A stretch of 64,000 nt of DNA from Mermis nigrescens (Eukaryota; Nematoda; Enoplea; Mermithida; Mermithidae): positions 124,001-188,000 of the forward strand of contig JAVLUZ010000753.1 of assembly GCA_036768485.1 (NCBI GenBank). The letters are read 5' to 3'. Of the stretch, positions 10,022 through 20,325 are shown piece by piece. Under the pieces are notes generated by a model that saw nothing but the letters and a program-made list of their open reading frames with translations, was not told the origin of the DNA and did not search any database. Positions within the stretch are counted from its first letter, which is position 1. Every line of letters starts with the position of its first letter. Position numbers and translations under genes: made by a program.

Positions 10022-10280
10022 ACAGTGGACGGTTCCAAAATTCTGAGGGTGGTTTTCAAATTGGAATATTGGCCTTGAAAATATGCTATGGCGAAGAAAA
10101 CACCATTTTTGAACATTTCTTGTCGAGCTCTATCTATTGGTACCTACCAAAAAACCCAAAAAGAGCAGAAAGATTTGAAAAATTGAATTCTGGAGGTATT
10201 GTTGGGTATTTGCGTTTTCTTGTTGGGTATTTTGCCTTGGGGTCCATACTCCCCAAACCCCTACGTCTAGGTATAGTGAC
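10022..10280 (+). mobile_element. MITE family 1 copy inside Helitron A
   Basis: Contains the family blocks AACACCATTTTTGAACATTTC, TCTATTGGTACC and a GGGTCCATACTCCCC end. It lies between the two inverted arms of element A, so it inserted after the element formed. Confidence 0.55.
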
Positions 10281-10740
10281 CAACGCTTACCATAAAGCTT
10301 ATAAAATAAATCTCAAATCTGCGTTTTTGCTAATCACTTGCAACGTCAATTTATTCGATATTGTGGCTAGATAAATATTACAAAAAGTTATATCCTATGA
10401 TTATTTGCGATACCGCAACAAAAGACTGTGATTTCTATATAATGCATGCGTCCATTCAGTACTCTTCTAGCGTTTAATCCCACCAGACTACCCGGATTTC
10501 ATTCCTGCCCATGTAAACTGATAACCATTAGGCATGGGAGGTTAGGGGTATGCACCAGTGTTCAATCAGAAACGTCGAAAATTGCCGTTTTTCCAACATA
10601 CCATAATTTCTTTTTTTTGACCCAGAAAAATGTTGCAACATGGTGCTGCTCAGCTATGGCAATATCTGCTTTTGCAGAATGAGTGGTTCAGTTATCTAGC
10701 CCAATTTTTATCTTTGTTCGACAGGATGCTGCTTTCTTCT

Positions 10741-11008
10741 GTAGGCCGCAGAATATACTTGATTTCCGCGTTGCTTAGAAAAAGTCTGATTTTTAGCAGA
10801 TCTTGCAGTTTTAAGCACAGGTAGGTTTTTTCTTTGATTTACTTACTTTCATTTTTTCTTTGTTTAGGAAATTTCTGAGTTTTAGCAAATTTTGTGACAT
10901 TTGTAGATAGGAGCTTTTTCTAGTCCCCTCCTTTTACGTCCTTGATAATTCTTTGTTCCAAGTATATTCTACCGTTTTTTGTTCCATTGGAGCATTTTTT
11001 CTTGCTAG
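10741..11008 (+). repeat. 3' terminal module of Helitron A
   Basis: Starts GTAGGCCGCAGAATATAC and ends CTTGCTAG. Contains CTAGTCCCCTCCTTTTAC, CCAAGTATATTC and the terminal hairpin TGTTCCATTGGAGCA. The same module ends elements B, C, D, E and F. Confidence 0.8.
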
Positions 11009-11401
11009 TATAATATATTTTTCATACTAGGTTACTCTGTGTGTCTATTTGCACGTATGTCTAGCCCTTTATAATAATAGGAACTGTACTTTTGGATAAA
11101 TATACACTTAACCCACTTAACGTGCTGACCTGTGTTTGTTGTATAGTCACCAGCTCGGACTGAGCTGTCTTATGCGAGCCTTGCAGCGAATATATTAGCG
11201 CGCATACATACACGCATATGAAACCGGTGCTATAGGGCGAAGCCAATAGCCTTTATCAGCGCTGACTCCTCACTTGGCAGTTTTTACAAACTGAGCTCGG
11301 ACCGGTTCCCTTCAGTTCTTACGACCCTTCAATATATGCGTTGAATTCCAGTTGTTCTAACATGCGCATCAAGTGTCATTGGATTACTGTAGTAGTGTGT
11401 C

Positions 11402-12409
11402 GGACGTAGGTGCAACGGGTGGGCTCTGATTGCATAGGCTGCTAAAAGCCGAAGCGTCAAAAAGTGATAATACAATAAATAAATAAATAAATAAATATAA
11501 GAATGACAAATGAAAAGTTTATCGAATCTTATTGACAATATAAGATGGTCGCGGATAAGAGTTTAATCGAAGGCAAACGATAGTATGCAGGGCAAAAATA
11601 GAGGAAGGAGCCAGATCTTTGAGTCGCGCCGCTTTTAAAGGAATCCGGCGGTTTTGGTCCTTTTTGATTAATTATTCTGGTCGTTTTTCCGCTTACTTGT
11701 TTTTACCTTCTCATCCCAAGTTTTTGCATCTTCTTGCATGCTTATGTACATTTTTACGTGTTTTGCGGTAACTTGCATTATGTGCTTTATGCTTCTAACC
11801 TCCTGCGACCTCATACTCACTTTGCTTTACTTAAAGGTCAATAGGCGAGGTCAGTTGCTCATGCGTTCTTTGTGTATGATCTTGTGCTTTTTCTATGTTA
11901 CGTCTGGAGGACTTTTGGTGGGTTTTAATCAGATGTTGCGGTACACTTTTGGCTTTGTAATTTGTCATTTCCTCCTTTTTCTGGTCATTTATTTTGAGTT
12001 AAAACTTGTAAACAAAATTTAGACATTTTTGTAATTAATCTTGGCTCTCTTCCTTGTCTGGCGTTTGTCTGTTCTGTCTGGTTCCAAAAACCAGTTTTAA
12101 GCGGTTTTCAACTAAGGTATGCCGTAGAACCACTTCAATTGCCTTCGACTTCGCCCTTTTACACATATACATAAACATAGCGATTTATATTACATTGAAC
12201 TTTGCGAATATATAATACGGATGGGAGTAAACATAATTTTCTTGAATTATAAAAAAAAAATTATATTACCCAATATTTGCGAATTTCAGCATCAAGAAGA
12301 AAAACAGCGTGCTGCTAGCAAAAGCATTGCTATACATATACGTGTTAATTAGGTATCTACAAATATATATATATATAATATTTAAGATTTTGACGCTCGT
12401 GACATAATA
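11402..12409. repeat. 1-kb duplicated segment, copy X
   Basis: Closely matches 17582-18571, from GCAACGGGYGGGCTC through AAAAGCCGAAGCGTC, an AATA microsatellite, ATCTTTGAGTCGCGCCGC and the right end near GACGCTCGTGA. It lies between LTR 1 and LTR 2 and may be the internal part of a non-autonomous LTR element. A plus-strand open frame (11738-12022, mostly hydrophobic) is also open in copy Y but differs at many residues, which argues against a conserved protein. Confidence 0.65.
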
Positions 12410-12841
12410 TGTGACGCCCGGTAGTGATCAATATATAATAATCGTAATAATATAATATACTTTTCATACTAGGTTACTCTGCCTGTCTATTTGCACGTCT
12501 GTCGAGCCCTTTATAATGATAGAAACTATAGGTTTGGATCAATATACACTTAACCCACTTAACTGGCTGACCTGTGTTTGTTGTATAGTCACCAGCTCGG
12601 ACTAAGCTGTCTTATGCGAGCCTTGCAGCAAATATATTAACGCGCATTCACGCATTAATATAATTGGTGTATTGGGTGAAGCAAATAGCCTTTATCAGCC
12701 CTGACTCCTCACTCAGCAATTTTTAGGTGCTAAGCTCGGACCGGTTCTCTTCAGATGTTATGTCCCTTCAATATATGCGTTGAATTCCTGTTGTTCTAAC
12801 GTGCGCATCAAGTGTCATTGATTAACTGTAGTAGTGTGTCA
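12410..12841 (-). mobile_element. LTR copy 2, uninterrupted
   Basis: A 432-bp LTR, plus-strand TGTGACGCCCGG to GTAGTGTGTCA, giving TG...CA ends. It supplies the intact reference for LTR 1 and LTR 3 and shows the empty site of Helitron A at 12450/12451. Confidence 0.75.
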
Positions 12842-12947
12842 CATTTCTACCTGACACTACCCTCCTTAGCTTTGTTTGTCCTCGATCAATAATAGCTGCT
12901 ACAGACTCACACAAGATATGTGACTATCCCACCGCTGCCACCAAATA
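12842..12947 (-). other. Primer-binding/leader segment between LTR 3 and LTR 2
   Basis: Read on the minus strand it follows GGCGTGACA of LTR 3 with TATT and then TGGTGGCAGCGGTGGGATAG, a TGG-starting sequence in the place of a tRNA primer-binding site. A related segment sits at 17230-17335. It is about 106 bp and is followed directly by LTR 2, so the rest of the retrotransposon interior is missing. Confidence 0.55.
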
Positions 12948-13229
12948 TGTCACGCCTGGTAATGGTCAATATATAATAATTGTAATAATTTAACATAGTT
13001 TTTCATATTAGGTTACTCTGCGTGTCTATTTGCACATCTGTTGAGCCCTTAAGAATAATCATAGGTAGCGCGTTAGCGCGTACCTATAATATACATGGGT
13101 ACCCCCAACACCTGGGCACCCCCCTACAGCTATACCGGGACACCTCTGGAAGGTGCGGTTTTTTTTAAAAGAAAGATAATAAAAAAATTCGCTGCCCGTG
13201 TTTTTTTGTTTTTCTTGAAACTCAAAATT

Positions 13230-15400
13230 GACTGTGTAAAGAAGGTGTAAAGTTTTTGTGTAACGTTATAACATAGGACAAATTTTGGGACCTTTTTACT
13301 GCGGCATGTGGACAACTGAGTATTGATGACTCGAAGCATTGAACAGAATAGGATAATAGAGGGATGAATTCTACAGATGACACTTTTTTTGTTTTTTGAA
13401 ATTCGCATTATTTATCGAACGGCAGTGTAAAGAGTGCGAAAATCTGGGGGTGAAAAAGCACTTTTTGGTCGAGTTTTCAACCTTCCTATGTCCGATACTA
13501 ACTCCGGTTATGAGGTTTTTAAAATGTTTTCTGACAGAAATGTAGAGCGGATCAAGGGCTACATTCTGCATATAAGCAAAGTCTTCTATGCTCTATGGTG
13601 AGTTAGATCCTGGGGTTTAAGGTTTACACTCTAGTGGATGGTGTAAAAAAACGGATTTTAACTAAGATTTCTCTGCCAAATTTTTCCGCTTATGAGTCAG
13701 TGCGAATCGAAGACAGCATTAATAAAGTGCCTCACAGGGGCTAAACATCGCAGCAAACCGCATTTAAAAAAACGCAATATTGATTTATTTATGGGGGTGT
13801 AAAGTTCGAAATCAGAGGTAAAAAATGGGCGAAAAAACACGTTTTTTCCGAAGTTTGATTGATAAATCATGCCAAATAATTTTTGCAACAGAATTTTGGC
13901 ACACAGAAATGTACTACGATTTAAAAGCTACAAATTGTACCAAACCGAATTTCTTTAAACTCAATGGGGAGTTCGGTACGGAATTTTAAAGTTTACAGTG
14001 TTCTAAATGATGGAAAGTACGTTTTTGTTGCGTTTTTTGTTCGCCACTTTCTCCGTCCAGAAGTCGGGATAAGTCTAATAGAATAAAAATAAAGTGCTTT
14101 ATATCGAGTGCATGTCAAAGCAAATTGTCTATACATTAATATTTAGCGAGTGTAAAGTCAAAAATTTGGAGTTTAAAATGCGTTTCTGTCTTGTTTTTTC
14201 TACCTGCTTCTCCGGTTACGAGTCAGGGACACGTTTATCAAGTCTAGAAATGGACCAGGAACCAAATTTGATATGCCAGTCTGGCGCATATGTTTACACT
14301 CTACGGTGTTGTAAAGTAGTTTACACCAATTGTTAGTTTGCCCATAGAACATTATGTAGACTTAATTTTTTCATAAATATTAATCGTAATATCGGAACAA
14401 TATCAAAATTACGAATCTGACTAAAATCTTCTTTACACTAGGTGTTTACATGAAGTTTACACTACATATGTATTTATCTTCGTTTTTGAGCATTCCAGAA
14501 ACCTAATTTTTTCTTGGAGTCAAGAAGTTTTCAAAGGATCAAATGTGAGACGTCACGTAGGCGCGTTTGTTTACATCCAACAGTGATGTAAAGTAGTTTA
14601 CACTCATTGTTTATATGTCCTCAGACCATTGTAGAGACATAATTTTTTCATGAATGTTGATCATAATATCCGAGTAATTTTTTACACTGCATTTAGCCTT
14701 TGTTCTAGAGCATTACGAAAACCGAAATTTTTTCCTGAGATATAAAAATTTACAGGGAATGAAATATATACGTCAGTTGGGCGCGCTTGCTTACACTCAG
14801 CAGTATTGCAAAGTGGTTTAAACCTAATGTTTATTGTCTTTAAAACACTATGGAGACTCATTTTTCCATAAATGTTGAAAGAAATATCGGAGCAATATCG
14901 AAATTACGAATCCGACTAAAATATTCTTTACGCTATGTGTTTGTGTAAAGTTTACGTTACGTGTTAACCTTAATTCGATAGACTTGCAGAGACTTTGTAA
15001 CTGAAGTCAAGAAATTTTCAAGGATTCATATGTGAGACATCAACTAAGTGAGATTGTTTACCCTCAAAAGTAATCTAAAGTGATTTAAAAATTATGTTCG
15101 AGTGTCCTTAGATCATTGAAGAGATGTAATTTTGTCTTAAATGGGTTGCATTAAAGTTAAATCTTTCTTAGCCGTGTTTATAATATGTTTCACAAAATCT
15201 TGCACATGGAGAGCTATCGTTTAATTGATGTAAATTGCCTGCAAAAGCGGTTTAAAATGAACCAGCAATCACACTACTGTGCACAGAAGTCGTGAAAGAT
15301 ATGCAGCTTTATTGTAATCATGTACATTAATAAGCCGTAAACTGTTAGTATTCTCTACACCTAGTAGTTGTGTAAAGTTTGCACTATTCATTTGTTGTTA
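13230..15400 (+). repeat. Helitron B internal tandem arrays
   Basis: Array I followed by array II as in element A. Array II here runs longer, with successive degenerating units carrying GTGTAAAGTTTAC and a block near ATTACGAATC about every 125-160 bp. Confidence 0.6.
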
Positions 15401-16141
15401 ATATGTAGTCTATCCTACAAATTTATTCTACTACCAAATCAAAGAGTTAGTGTTCCTTACATTTGATATTTGCGTGAAGTTTTTGAATTTTTGCCGAAAA
15501 ACTTTGCCTATTAATTTACCAACATCCCGCCTTTTCCATTTTCTTGAAGTTTAAAATCTTTTATAATTCTCTTAATAATTTAATGGTAGGTTTTAACTTT
15601 AAGTTTCTCTTGGTTTACAACTCTCGCTTAGCAAGCTCATTTTTCAAAACTTTTTCATAGTGATCAGATTAGTCGCGTTTAGTTTGGAATTGGTGGACGG
15701 TCGTTATTTTATTACTCGGCTTAAATAAACCAAGTGACTATCTTTTGATTATTTTCTTTATCGCAAATTCAAACACCCAATTTTCAATTTGAAAATTAAT
15801 CCAATTTTCAATTTGAAAATTGAAAATTGGGCGTTTTCAATTTCAAAAGTCACAACACATTGTGCTTGTGTATTGATTGAGTGAGGATTTGCAATGTGAA
15901 TTCGTTGGTTAAATTTTTGTGCTTGATTATAAGTGAACTGCACATTAAGAAGAAATAACTTAATGCAGTTTTAATTTGAAAATGGATGGTGTCAATAAGG
16001 TTGTCTTGTTTAAAAAGGATAATGCTGACGTTAAGAACAATATTGTTTTCCGCGTTCTTGGACTGTTGTCATTATTGTGGCATGTTACTGATTGTGTTTA
16101 CTGACTGATGTACTCAAATCACGCTAATTAAAAGTAGTGTA

Positions 16142-16901
16142 CTAGCAAAGAAAAATGCTCCGATGGAACAAAAAAGATGAATATACTTGGAATTGTGGAT
16201 TATTATGGATGTAAAAGGAGGGGACTAGGAAAAATCTACCTAAAGTCGGAAAATCTGCTAAAAATCACACTTTCTCTAAGCAACGCAAAAAATCGATGTA
16301 TATTCTGCGGCCTCTAAAAAAGTGTATTTTTTAAATAATGTTCGAAGTTTCAGATAAGAGTGTATAAACGAAATCTATCAAGGTTACTTTTTTAAATTGC
16401 TGGCACCTGATTGATAGAAAACTAAGAGGTATTGTATTTAAAGTTGTTTTATTTTATGAGCATTATAGCAAGCAAAGCAGGAGCCGATTGATTAGTGCAC
16501 ACAATCGTTTCGGGCATGCTAGTGTATCTACATTAAGTCTGTTTCAAGTCAACTTACGCGTTTCCTACTGTTTTAAACCAACCATGTCTTCACTTGTCTT
16601 CGATGTTTGCTATTTCATTCAATTGGCTTGGAAGAATGTTAGTTTACTTAATATCATTTCCATATCTACTGCATAGCTAACGTGCTGCTGTTTCAATCAT
16701 TATTATGGTTTAATATTTATTTTAAACTGTTGGCCGCAGAATATACATCGATTTTTTGCGTTGCTTAGAGAAAGTGTGATTTTTAGCAGATTTTCCGACT
16801 TTAGGTAGATTTTTCCTAGTCCCCTCCTTTTACATCCATAATAATCCACAATTCCAAGTATATTCATCTTTTTTGTTCCATCGGAGCATTTTTCTTTGCT
16901 A
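16142..16901. repeat. Inverted 3'-terminus pair of Helitron B
   Basis: Arm 16142-16316 (CTAGCAAAGAAAAATGCTCC to TTCTGCGGCC) is the near-perfect reverse complement of 16732-16901. Spacer is about 415 bp. The arms share GGAGGGGACTAGG and CTAAGCAACGC. Confidence 0.8.
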
Positions 16902-17229
16902 TAATAATAATAGGTAGGATACGTTTAGATCAAAATACACTTAACCCACTTAAAGGGCTGAACTTTGTTCGTTGTATAGTCATCAGCTCGTACTGAGCTG
17001 TCTTGCATGATCCTTGCAGTGAATATATTAACGTGCATACACGCATATAAAACCGGTGCTATTGGGCGAACCCAATAGCCTTTATCAGCGCTGACTCCTC
17101 ACTTGGCAGTTTTTATGTGCTGAGCTCGGACCGGTTCCCTTTAATTGTTACGTCTCTTTGTTATATGCATTCGTTCCCTGCTGTTGTAACGTGAGCATCA
17201 GATGTCAATTGACTACTGTAGTAGCTATG

Positions 17230-17335
17230 GTCGTTTTACCTCACACCCCCTCCTTAGCTTTGATCCTCCTCGATCAACAATAGCTGCTACGGACCGCACA
17301 AGATACGTGACTATCCCACTTCTTTCACCAAATTT
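17230..17335 (-). other. Second leader/primer-binding segment
   Basis: Similar to 12842-12947: TTAGCTTTGATCCTCCTCGA, AATAGCTGCTAC and GTGACTATCCCAC are shared. On the minus strand it opens with TGGTGAAAGAAGTGGGATAG next to the GGCGTGACA end of the segment at 17336. Confidence 0.5.
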
Positions 17336-17581
17336 TGTCACGCCTAAAATTCGCCGGCTTAATTGTTTACCAAATAACACTTTAAATCACTTATTCGCGC
17401 TAGGTTTTTCTCTATTTGAAGCTAGTACTACTTGATAGTGGAGCAGGTTTGGGGATTCTCTCCTTCTGCACGTATCAATAGAAGAATTACAACAATTTAA
17501 GGAATTACGATTTTATTGGAAAATAGGATGAAAACTTACAAATTCCCAATAAATCGTTGGATAGCGTGCTGTAAAAATCGC
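17336..17581 (-). mobile_element. Divergent LTR-like segment
   Basis: Starts TGTCACGCCTAAAATTCGCC on the plus strand, sharing only the first nine bases with LTRs 1-3, and is followed by the duplicated copy Y. Probably a partial LTR of a related subfamily; its outer end is not defined. Confidence 0.4.
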
Positions 17582-18571
17582 GGCGTTATAGGCGCAACGG
17601 GCGGGCTCCGTTAGCATAGGCGGCTAAAAGCCGAAGCGTCGAAAAATGATAATACAATAAATAAATAAATATAAGAATGACGAATGAAAAGTTTATCGAA
17701 TCTTATCGACGATATAAGACGGTTAAGGATAAGAGTTTAATCGAAGGCAAACGATAGTATGCAGGGCCAAAATAGAGGAAGGAGCCAGATCTTTGAGTCG
17801 CGCCGCTTTTAAAGGAATCCAGCGGTTTTGGTCCTTTTTGATTAATTATTCTGGTCGTTTTTCCGCTTACTTGTTTTTACCTTCTCATCCCAAGTTTTTG
17901 CATCTTCTTGCATGCTTATGTACATTTTTACGTGTTTTGCGGTAACTTGCATTATGTGCTTTATGCTTCTAACCTCCTGCGACCTCATACTCACTTTGCT
18001 TTACTTAAAGGTCAATAGGCGAGGTCAGTTGCTCATCCGTTCTTTGTGTATGATCTTGTGCTCTTTATATGTTACGTTTGGAGGACTTTTAGTGAGTTTT
18101 TATCAGATGTTGTGGCCCACTTCCGGCTTTGTAATTTGTCATTTCTCTCTTTTTCCTGTCATTTATTTGGAATAAAGTCTTGTAAACAAGGTTTTTGACA
18201 TTTTTGTAATTAATCATGGCTCTCTTTCTTGTGTGGCGTTTGTCTGTTCTGTCTGGTTCCGAAAACCCGTTTTGAGTGGTTTTCGACTATGGTATGCCGT
18301 AGAACCACTTCATTTGCCTTCGACTTCGCCCTTTTACACATATACATAAACGTAGCGATTTATATTACATTAAATTTTGCGAATACTATAATGTGAATGG
18401 AAAAAAACATAATTTTCATAAATTATAAAGAAAAAAGATCATATAACTCAATATTTGCGAATTTTAGCATGAAAAAGAAGACAGCTTGTTGCTGGCGAAA
18501 GCATTGCTATACATATACGTGTTAATTATGTATCTACAAATAAAATATATATGAAATATTTGAAATTGCGA
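17582..18571. repeat. 1-kb duplicated segment, copy Y
   Basis: Close match of copy X (11402-12409), with a shorter AATA run and an intact-looking but diverged hydrophobic frame at 17912-18175. It stops matching just after GACGCTCGTGA. Confidence 0.65.
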
Positions 18572-19499
18572 CGCTCGTGAAACTATATACTAAATTGCAA
18601 ACATTTTTCCGCTGTTTTACATTGCTTACTTTTATTCAAAATCATTTCTCGTGCACAATTTTTTCAAAAAAGTTATCAAATATTTCCGGCAATTTTGAAC
18701 AATGAAGTGTTTTTTTTGACTTAGCGAGAACTCCCACGCCCACGTGTGGTCTAAAGCTTTAGGAGTTTTAAATAAAAACTTTCATATTGCAAAGTAAGAT
18801 GATTTAAGACCAAAAATTGACGAAAATATAAATTTTTTCGTATGTGCTTGAAATTATCTTAAAATAACAAATTGAGGTAGGTTTTATTATCTAAACATTT
18901 TTCTGAGGCTATTATGATTAAATAAAATATTAACAATTCGATAGGTCTCATCCCTAGCTGACCGTAAATTGTGCCGTGCATACACTTTCTTGAAGATCGT
19001 AGGTTTTCAAAACTGATCTACCACAGCCGAAAAAATGTTTTATCAAGGTCGACGGATTACGCCATTTTCACTCAAGCTGAAAAATTCGGTGCGTTTATGT
19101 ATATAACTTTTGATTTATTGGTACTTATGAAAAGCTTAAGGAGAAAAAATGATTGCCATTCAGTGGGCTTTAAAAAAGTCATACAAATTATATGATACCA
19201 CGCAACTACAGTGTAGCTACAGGCCAAAGCGTGTATACCTGCAAACCATCGAATAATGCTGTTTAGCTAAATTGCTATTCTTGAGATTAACACAAGAATC
19301 ACTTGATGGCTTTCAATAAAATGAAGTGTTCTGAGTATCTAATTTTAAAATAAAACTATTTCGCCAAAGAAAAGTTGTGCTAGCTTATGTCTACAGTACA
19401 TGAGGCTCTAAAAAGTGCTCAAACTTTGCATGGTAACTACAGTATACAGGTTTTGTATCATATGTATTTTGGAAAGAAGCAAAATAGTTAGACATTTTT
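18572..19499. other. No feature seen
   Basis: AT-rich, apparently single-copy. A piece near 18735 (CTCCCACGCCCACGTGTGG) resembles the edge of MITE family 1 but the body is absent. Confidence 0.35.
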
Positions 19500-19559
19500 A
19501 TGCTCTATATTTCACCCATTTTTTTGTTTTTCATGTTTCTAAATAGTTCGTACTGCAAT

Positions 19560-20325
19560 TTCGATTTAATTTTTTCCAATATGCCTGCCACCATAAGGTA
19601 TGGCGTTTCGGATCGATTTGGCGGCGGCTTCTGCAATGAAGTCGGCAGGCAGCAGTGCAATGGGCACCGCTGGCACGCTGGACGGCGACGGGGGCGAGAG
19701 GCCTGCTGGCGACGGATGCGAAGGGCCTGCTGGCAACGACGGCGCTGGCGACGAGTCGGACGAACGTTTTTGTCTGAAAAATTAGCATCATCATTGGATG
19801 CCGAGCCCAGATCGTTAAATGAGCCGTTCGTGTGGCAAAAGTGCTCCTCTAAGCTTTTGCCTTCCGGTTCAGCACTCAGGTCGTTTAATTAACCGTTTAA
19901 TTCCCAGGGATAAACCCTGCCATTTACGTAGCGAAACATGGGTGTTCGCCCCTCTATTCTTCGAACAGTTATTCGAAATTGGCTTGTTGGAGCGCTACGT
20001 AATCGGTGTAGGTGTCGTCATCTGATGACAATACGACTGGAGGCGCCCAGCTTGCTAGCTGCGGCGGCTCTACCGGCATCGGCGGTATTTCTGTGGTTAT
20101 TTCGCCATCTGTGTGACAGGTGAAAATCAAAGTATTTACGCCACCAGATTCCACGGTTCTTTGGAGTAGACCCTTGTCCTCTATATCCGGAATTTCAAAA
20201 TTCAGACCATTTTCACTGATTTCATTCTGATTTTTGGTCGAAATTTTACTGTTTGTTGGCCTGCTTAAATTTTCCGAAAAACGAACATTTCTCGCATGAT
20301 TTCTTGGTTGATTAGAACTTTGAGC
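19560..20325 (-). pseudogene. Region downstream of gag in a broken LTR retrotransposon
   Basis: Directly after the gag stop the minus strand keeps coding-like sequence in a shifted frame (PRNHARNVRFSENLSR, then LNFEIPDIEDKG, then VESGGVNTLIFTCHTDGE and SDDDTYTDYV). It continues in pieces (RTPMFRYVNGRVYPW; GKSLEEHFCHTNGSFND) separated by stops or frame changes. In gypsy-type elements this place holds the gag-protease junction. No protease DTGA, reverse transcriptase or integrase motif is visible, so pol is deleted or too decayed. Confidence 0.5.
19600..19790. other. GC-rich island
   Basis: A 190-bp stretch of high GC with repeated GGCGACG, GGCCTGCTGGC and GCTGGC motifs in otherwise AT-rich DNA. 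It is open in several frames on both strands as a result of composition. It lies at the far end of the broken retrotransposon. Confidence 0.5.

Larger units (their letters stand above)
7400..11008 (+). mobile_element. Helitron-like element A (3.6 kb, non-coding)
   Basis: The left end is TCATAGGTAGCGCG, directly followed by a hairpin (7402-7428). The right end is a hairpin TGTTCCATTGGAGCA, ten bases, then CTAG at 11005-11008. It lies between A (7399) and T (11009) with no target duplication. The empty site is present in LTR 2, where ATCGTAATAA/TATAATATAC (12441-12460) is continuous. TC start, CTRR end, 3' hairpin and A/T insertion are the definition of a Helitron. Inside are two tandem arrays (7540-9120), an inverted copy of the 3' terminus (9717-9984) and a MITE (10022-10280). 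No Rep or helicase coding sequence is visible, so it would be non-autonomous. Confidence 0.82.
7359..11401 (-). mobile_element. LTR copy 1, split by Helitron-like element A
   Basis: 7359-7399 and 11009-11401 together make a 434-bp LTR. It starts TGTCACGCCCGG and ends GTAGTGTGTC on the plus strand; read on the minus strand it would end GGCGTGACA. It matches LTR 2 (12410-12841) throughout, apart from the 3.6-kb insertion of element A between 7399 and 11009. No internal coding region is attached. Confidence 0.72.
13059..16901 (+). mobile_element. Helitron-like element B (3.8 kb, non-coding)
   Basis: 5' end TCATAGGTAGCGCG at 13059 after A. The 3' end has hairpin TGTTCCATCGGAGCA, then TTTTTCTTTGCTA at 16901 and T; the last G of CTAG is missing. 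It carries array I (about 13230-14330), array II (about 14300-15400), an AT-rich segment with a short AATTTTCAATTTGAAAATT palindrome (15775-15835), an inverted terminus copy (16142-16316) and the 3' module (16732-16901). Parts of it are nearly identical to element A. No coding capacity recognised. Confidence 0.76.
12948..17229 (-). mobile_element. LTR copy 3, split by Helitron-like element B
   Basis: 12948-13058 and 16902-about 17229 together make an LTR like copies 1 and 2 (TGTCACGCCTGGTAATGG start). Element B interrupts it at a different position from the one used by A in LTR 1. Confidence 0.68.

Noticed and set aside
11738..12022. Hydrophobic 94-codon open frame, also open at 17912-18175
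   Set aside because: The two versions differ at many residues and at the C-terminus, the region is T-rich (which yields hydrophobic codons), and it lies in a duplicated repeat. I see no sign of protein-level conservation.
16142..16901. Reading the inverted terminus pair as an independent TIR transposon inserted in each Helitron
   Set aside because: The left and right borders of A, proven by the empty site, require the right arm to be the true end of the whole 3.6-kb element, and six copies share the layout. Stand-alone mobility of the pair (module G) stays possible.
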